Below are positions 63,789-64,000 of a stretch of DNA of 64,000 nucleotides, in pieces. The stretch covers positions 1 to 64,000 of the forward strand of contig JAHHSG010000002.1 in NCBI GenBank assembly GCA_020025305.1, read 5' to 3'. The notes below the pieces were generated by a model. The model did not search any database. It saw only the letters and a program-made list of their open reading frames with translations, and was not told where the DNA came from. Position 1 is the first letter of the stretch. Each line of letters starts with the position of its first letter. Source of the DNA: Oscillospiraceae bacterium (lineage in GTDB: Bacteria; Bacillota; Clostridia; Oscillospirales; Oscillospiraceae). The position numbers and the translations under genes were made by a program.

Positions 63789-64000
63789 TTACTTCTCCAA
63801 AATGACAGCGCCGGCGTTTTTCTCTGCAAGCCCGGAGCGGATGCGGGAGAGTGTGTCATCAAAGCACAGCTTCGTCTGCTCACCGGTCACCATATCCTTA
63901 CAGGCCACAATACCGGCGTTGATTTCGTCCTCGCCCATAAAAATCACATAGGGAATACCCAGCTTGTCGGCATAGTTCATTTTGGCTTTGAACTTCTTCT
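63789..64000 (-). CDS. hisS: Histidyl-tRNA synthetase, C-terminal fragment (runs off the window)
   Basis: About 70 residues of the C-terminal anticodon-binding domain: KFKAKMNYADKLGIPYVIFM, then GEDEINAG and KDMVTGEQTKLCFDD. This is the characteristic end of HisRS, with the ADKLG and GEDE motifs. The 5' part of the gene lies beyond position 64000. Its position upstream of aspS on the same strand supports the call. Confidence 0.93.
   Translation of the reverse strand, partial: KKFKAKMNYADKLGIPYVIFMGEDEINAGIVACKDMVTGEQTKLCFDDTLSRIRSGLAEKNAGAVILEK

Noticed and set aside
1..64000. CRISPR arrays, transposases, integrases, toxin-antitoxin pairs, phage genes or biosynthetic clusters
   Set aside because: None was seen. 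There are no regularly spaced repeats, and all sizeable genes fit housekeeping, transport or regulatory families.

Overview
The window is one 64 kb piece of a GC-rich, anaerobic, endospore-forming Firmicute, most likely a Clostridia of the Oscillospirales type. This placement is an inference from gene content, since no 16S gene is present. The evidence is the order rpmH-rnpA-yidD-yidC-jag facing dnaA-dnaN-S4 gene-recF-remB-gyrB-gyrA, a spore germination protease (gpr), fermentative genes (adhE, ackA, buk, ppdK), a T-box ahead of glyS, and RicT and RemB homologues. The window spans the chromosomal origin. The dnaA-dnaN spacer (about 41.64-41.89 kb) is the best oriC candidate, with replication running left toward position 1 and right toward 64 kb.

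Layout. 0-6 kb: tRNA-Gly, then a leftward operon of a second type II topoisomerase (parE-parC), a YitT membrane protein and a lipoprotein. 6-9.3 kb: a copper module, csoR with its palindromic operator and copA with an in-frame C-terminal CopZ domain. 9.3-13.1 kb: a NUDIX hydrolase, a Uup-type ABC-F ATPase, and a DUF2975 / XRE regulator / lipoprotein operon. 13.4-22 kb: fermentation and carbon metabolism, with bifunctional adhE (predicted Rex box), a paralogue of its alcohol dehydrogenase half that has lost its metal ligands, a TetR regulator, a DUF308 protein and ppdK. 22-31.9 kb: holB-ricT, a Cof phosphatase, tatD, butyrate kinase, a membrane-anchored MerR regulator, exonuclease III and a MATE exporter. 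31.9-37 kb: metG, ackA and a DMT exporter. 37-51 kb: the origin block, followed by trmO and rnhA. 51-64 kb: nadE, a threonine/serine dehydratase, gpr, rpsT, T-box-glyS, a MATE exporter, a DUF1292 protein, an AlaX-type editing enzyme, aspS and the 3' end of hisS.

The most notable signal is not protein-coding. Two intergenic regions 26 kb apart (25.24-25.39 kb and 51.07-51.22 kb) hold the same architecture. Each has three TTMAYA-like repeats at exactly 11-bp period (a Pho box), a -10 hexamer at the same offset, a related transcript of about 90 nt with a pyrimidine-rich stretch complementary to Shine-Dalgarno sequences, and a strong intrinsic terminator. They look like two paralogous small RNAs induced by phosphate starvation. 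Other signals worth attention are an internal ribosome start that could release CopZ from the copA frame, a cluster of consensus DnaA boxes 34 kb from dnaA, short palindromes built from DnaA-box halves scattered through spacers, and small repeated intergenic elements near metG, aspS and hisS.

No insertion sequences, prophage genes, CRISPR arrays or rRNA genes were seen. Start codons were chosen by Shine-Dalgarno spacing, so several are shorter than the longest open frame. Promoter, operator and small-RNA calls were made by eye, without database or folding software.
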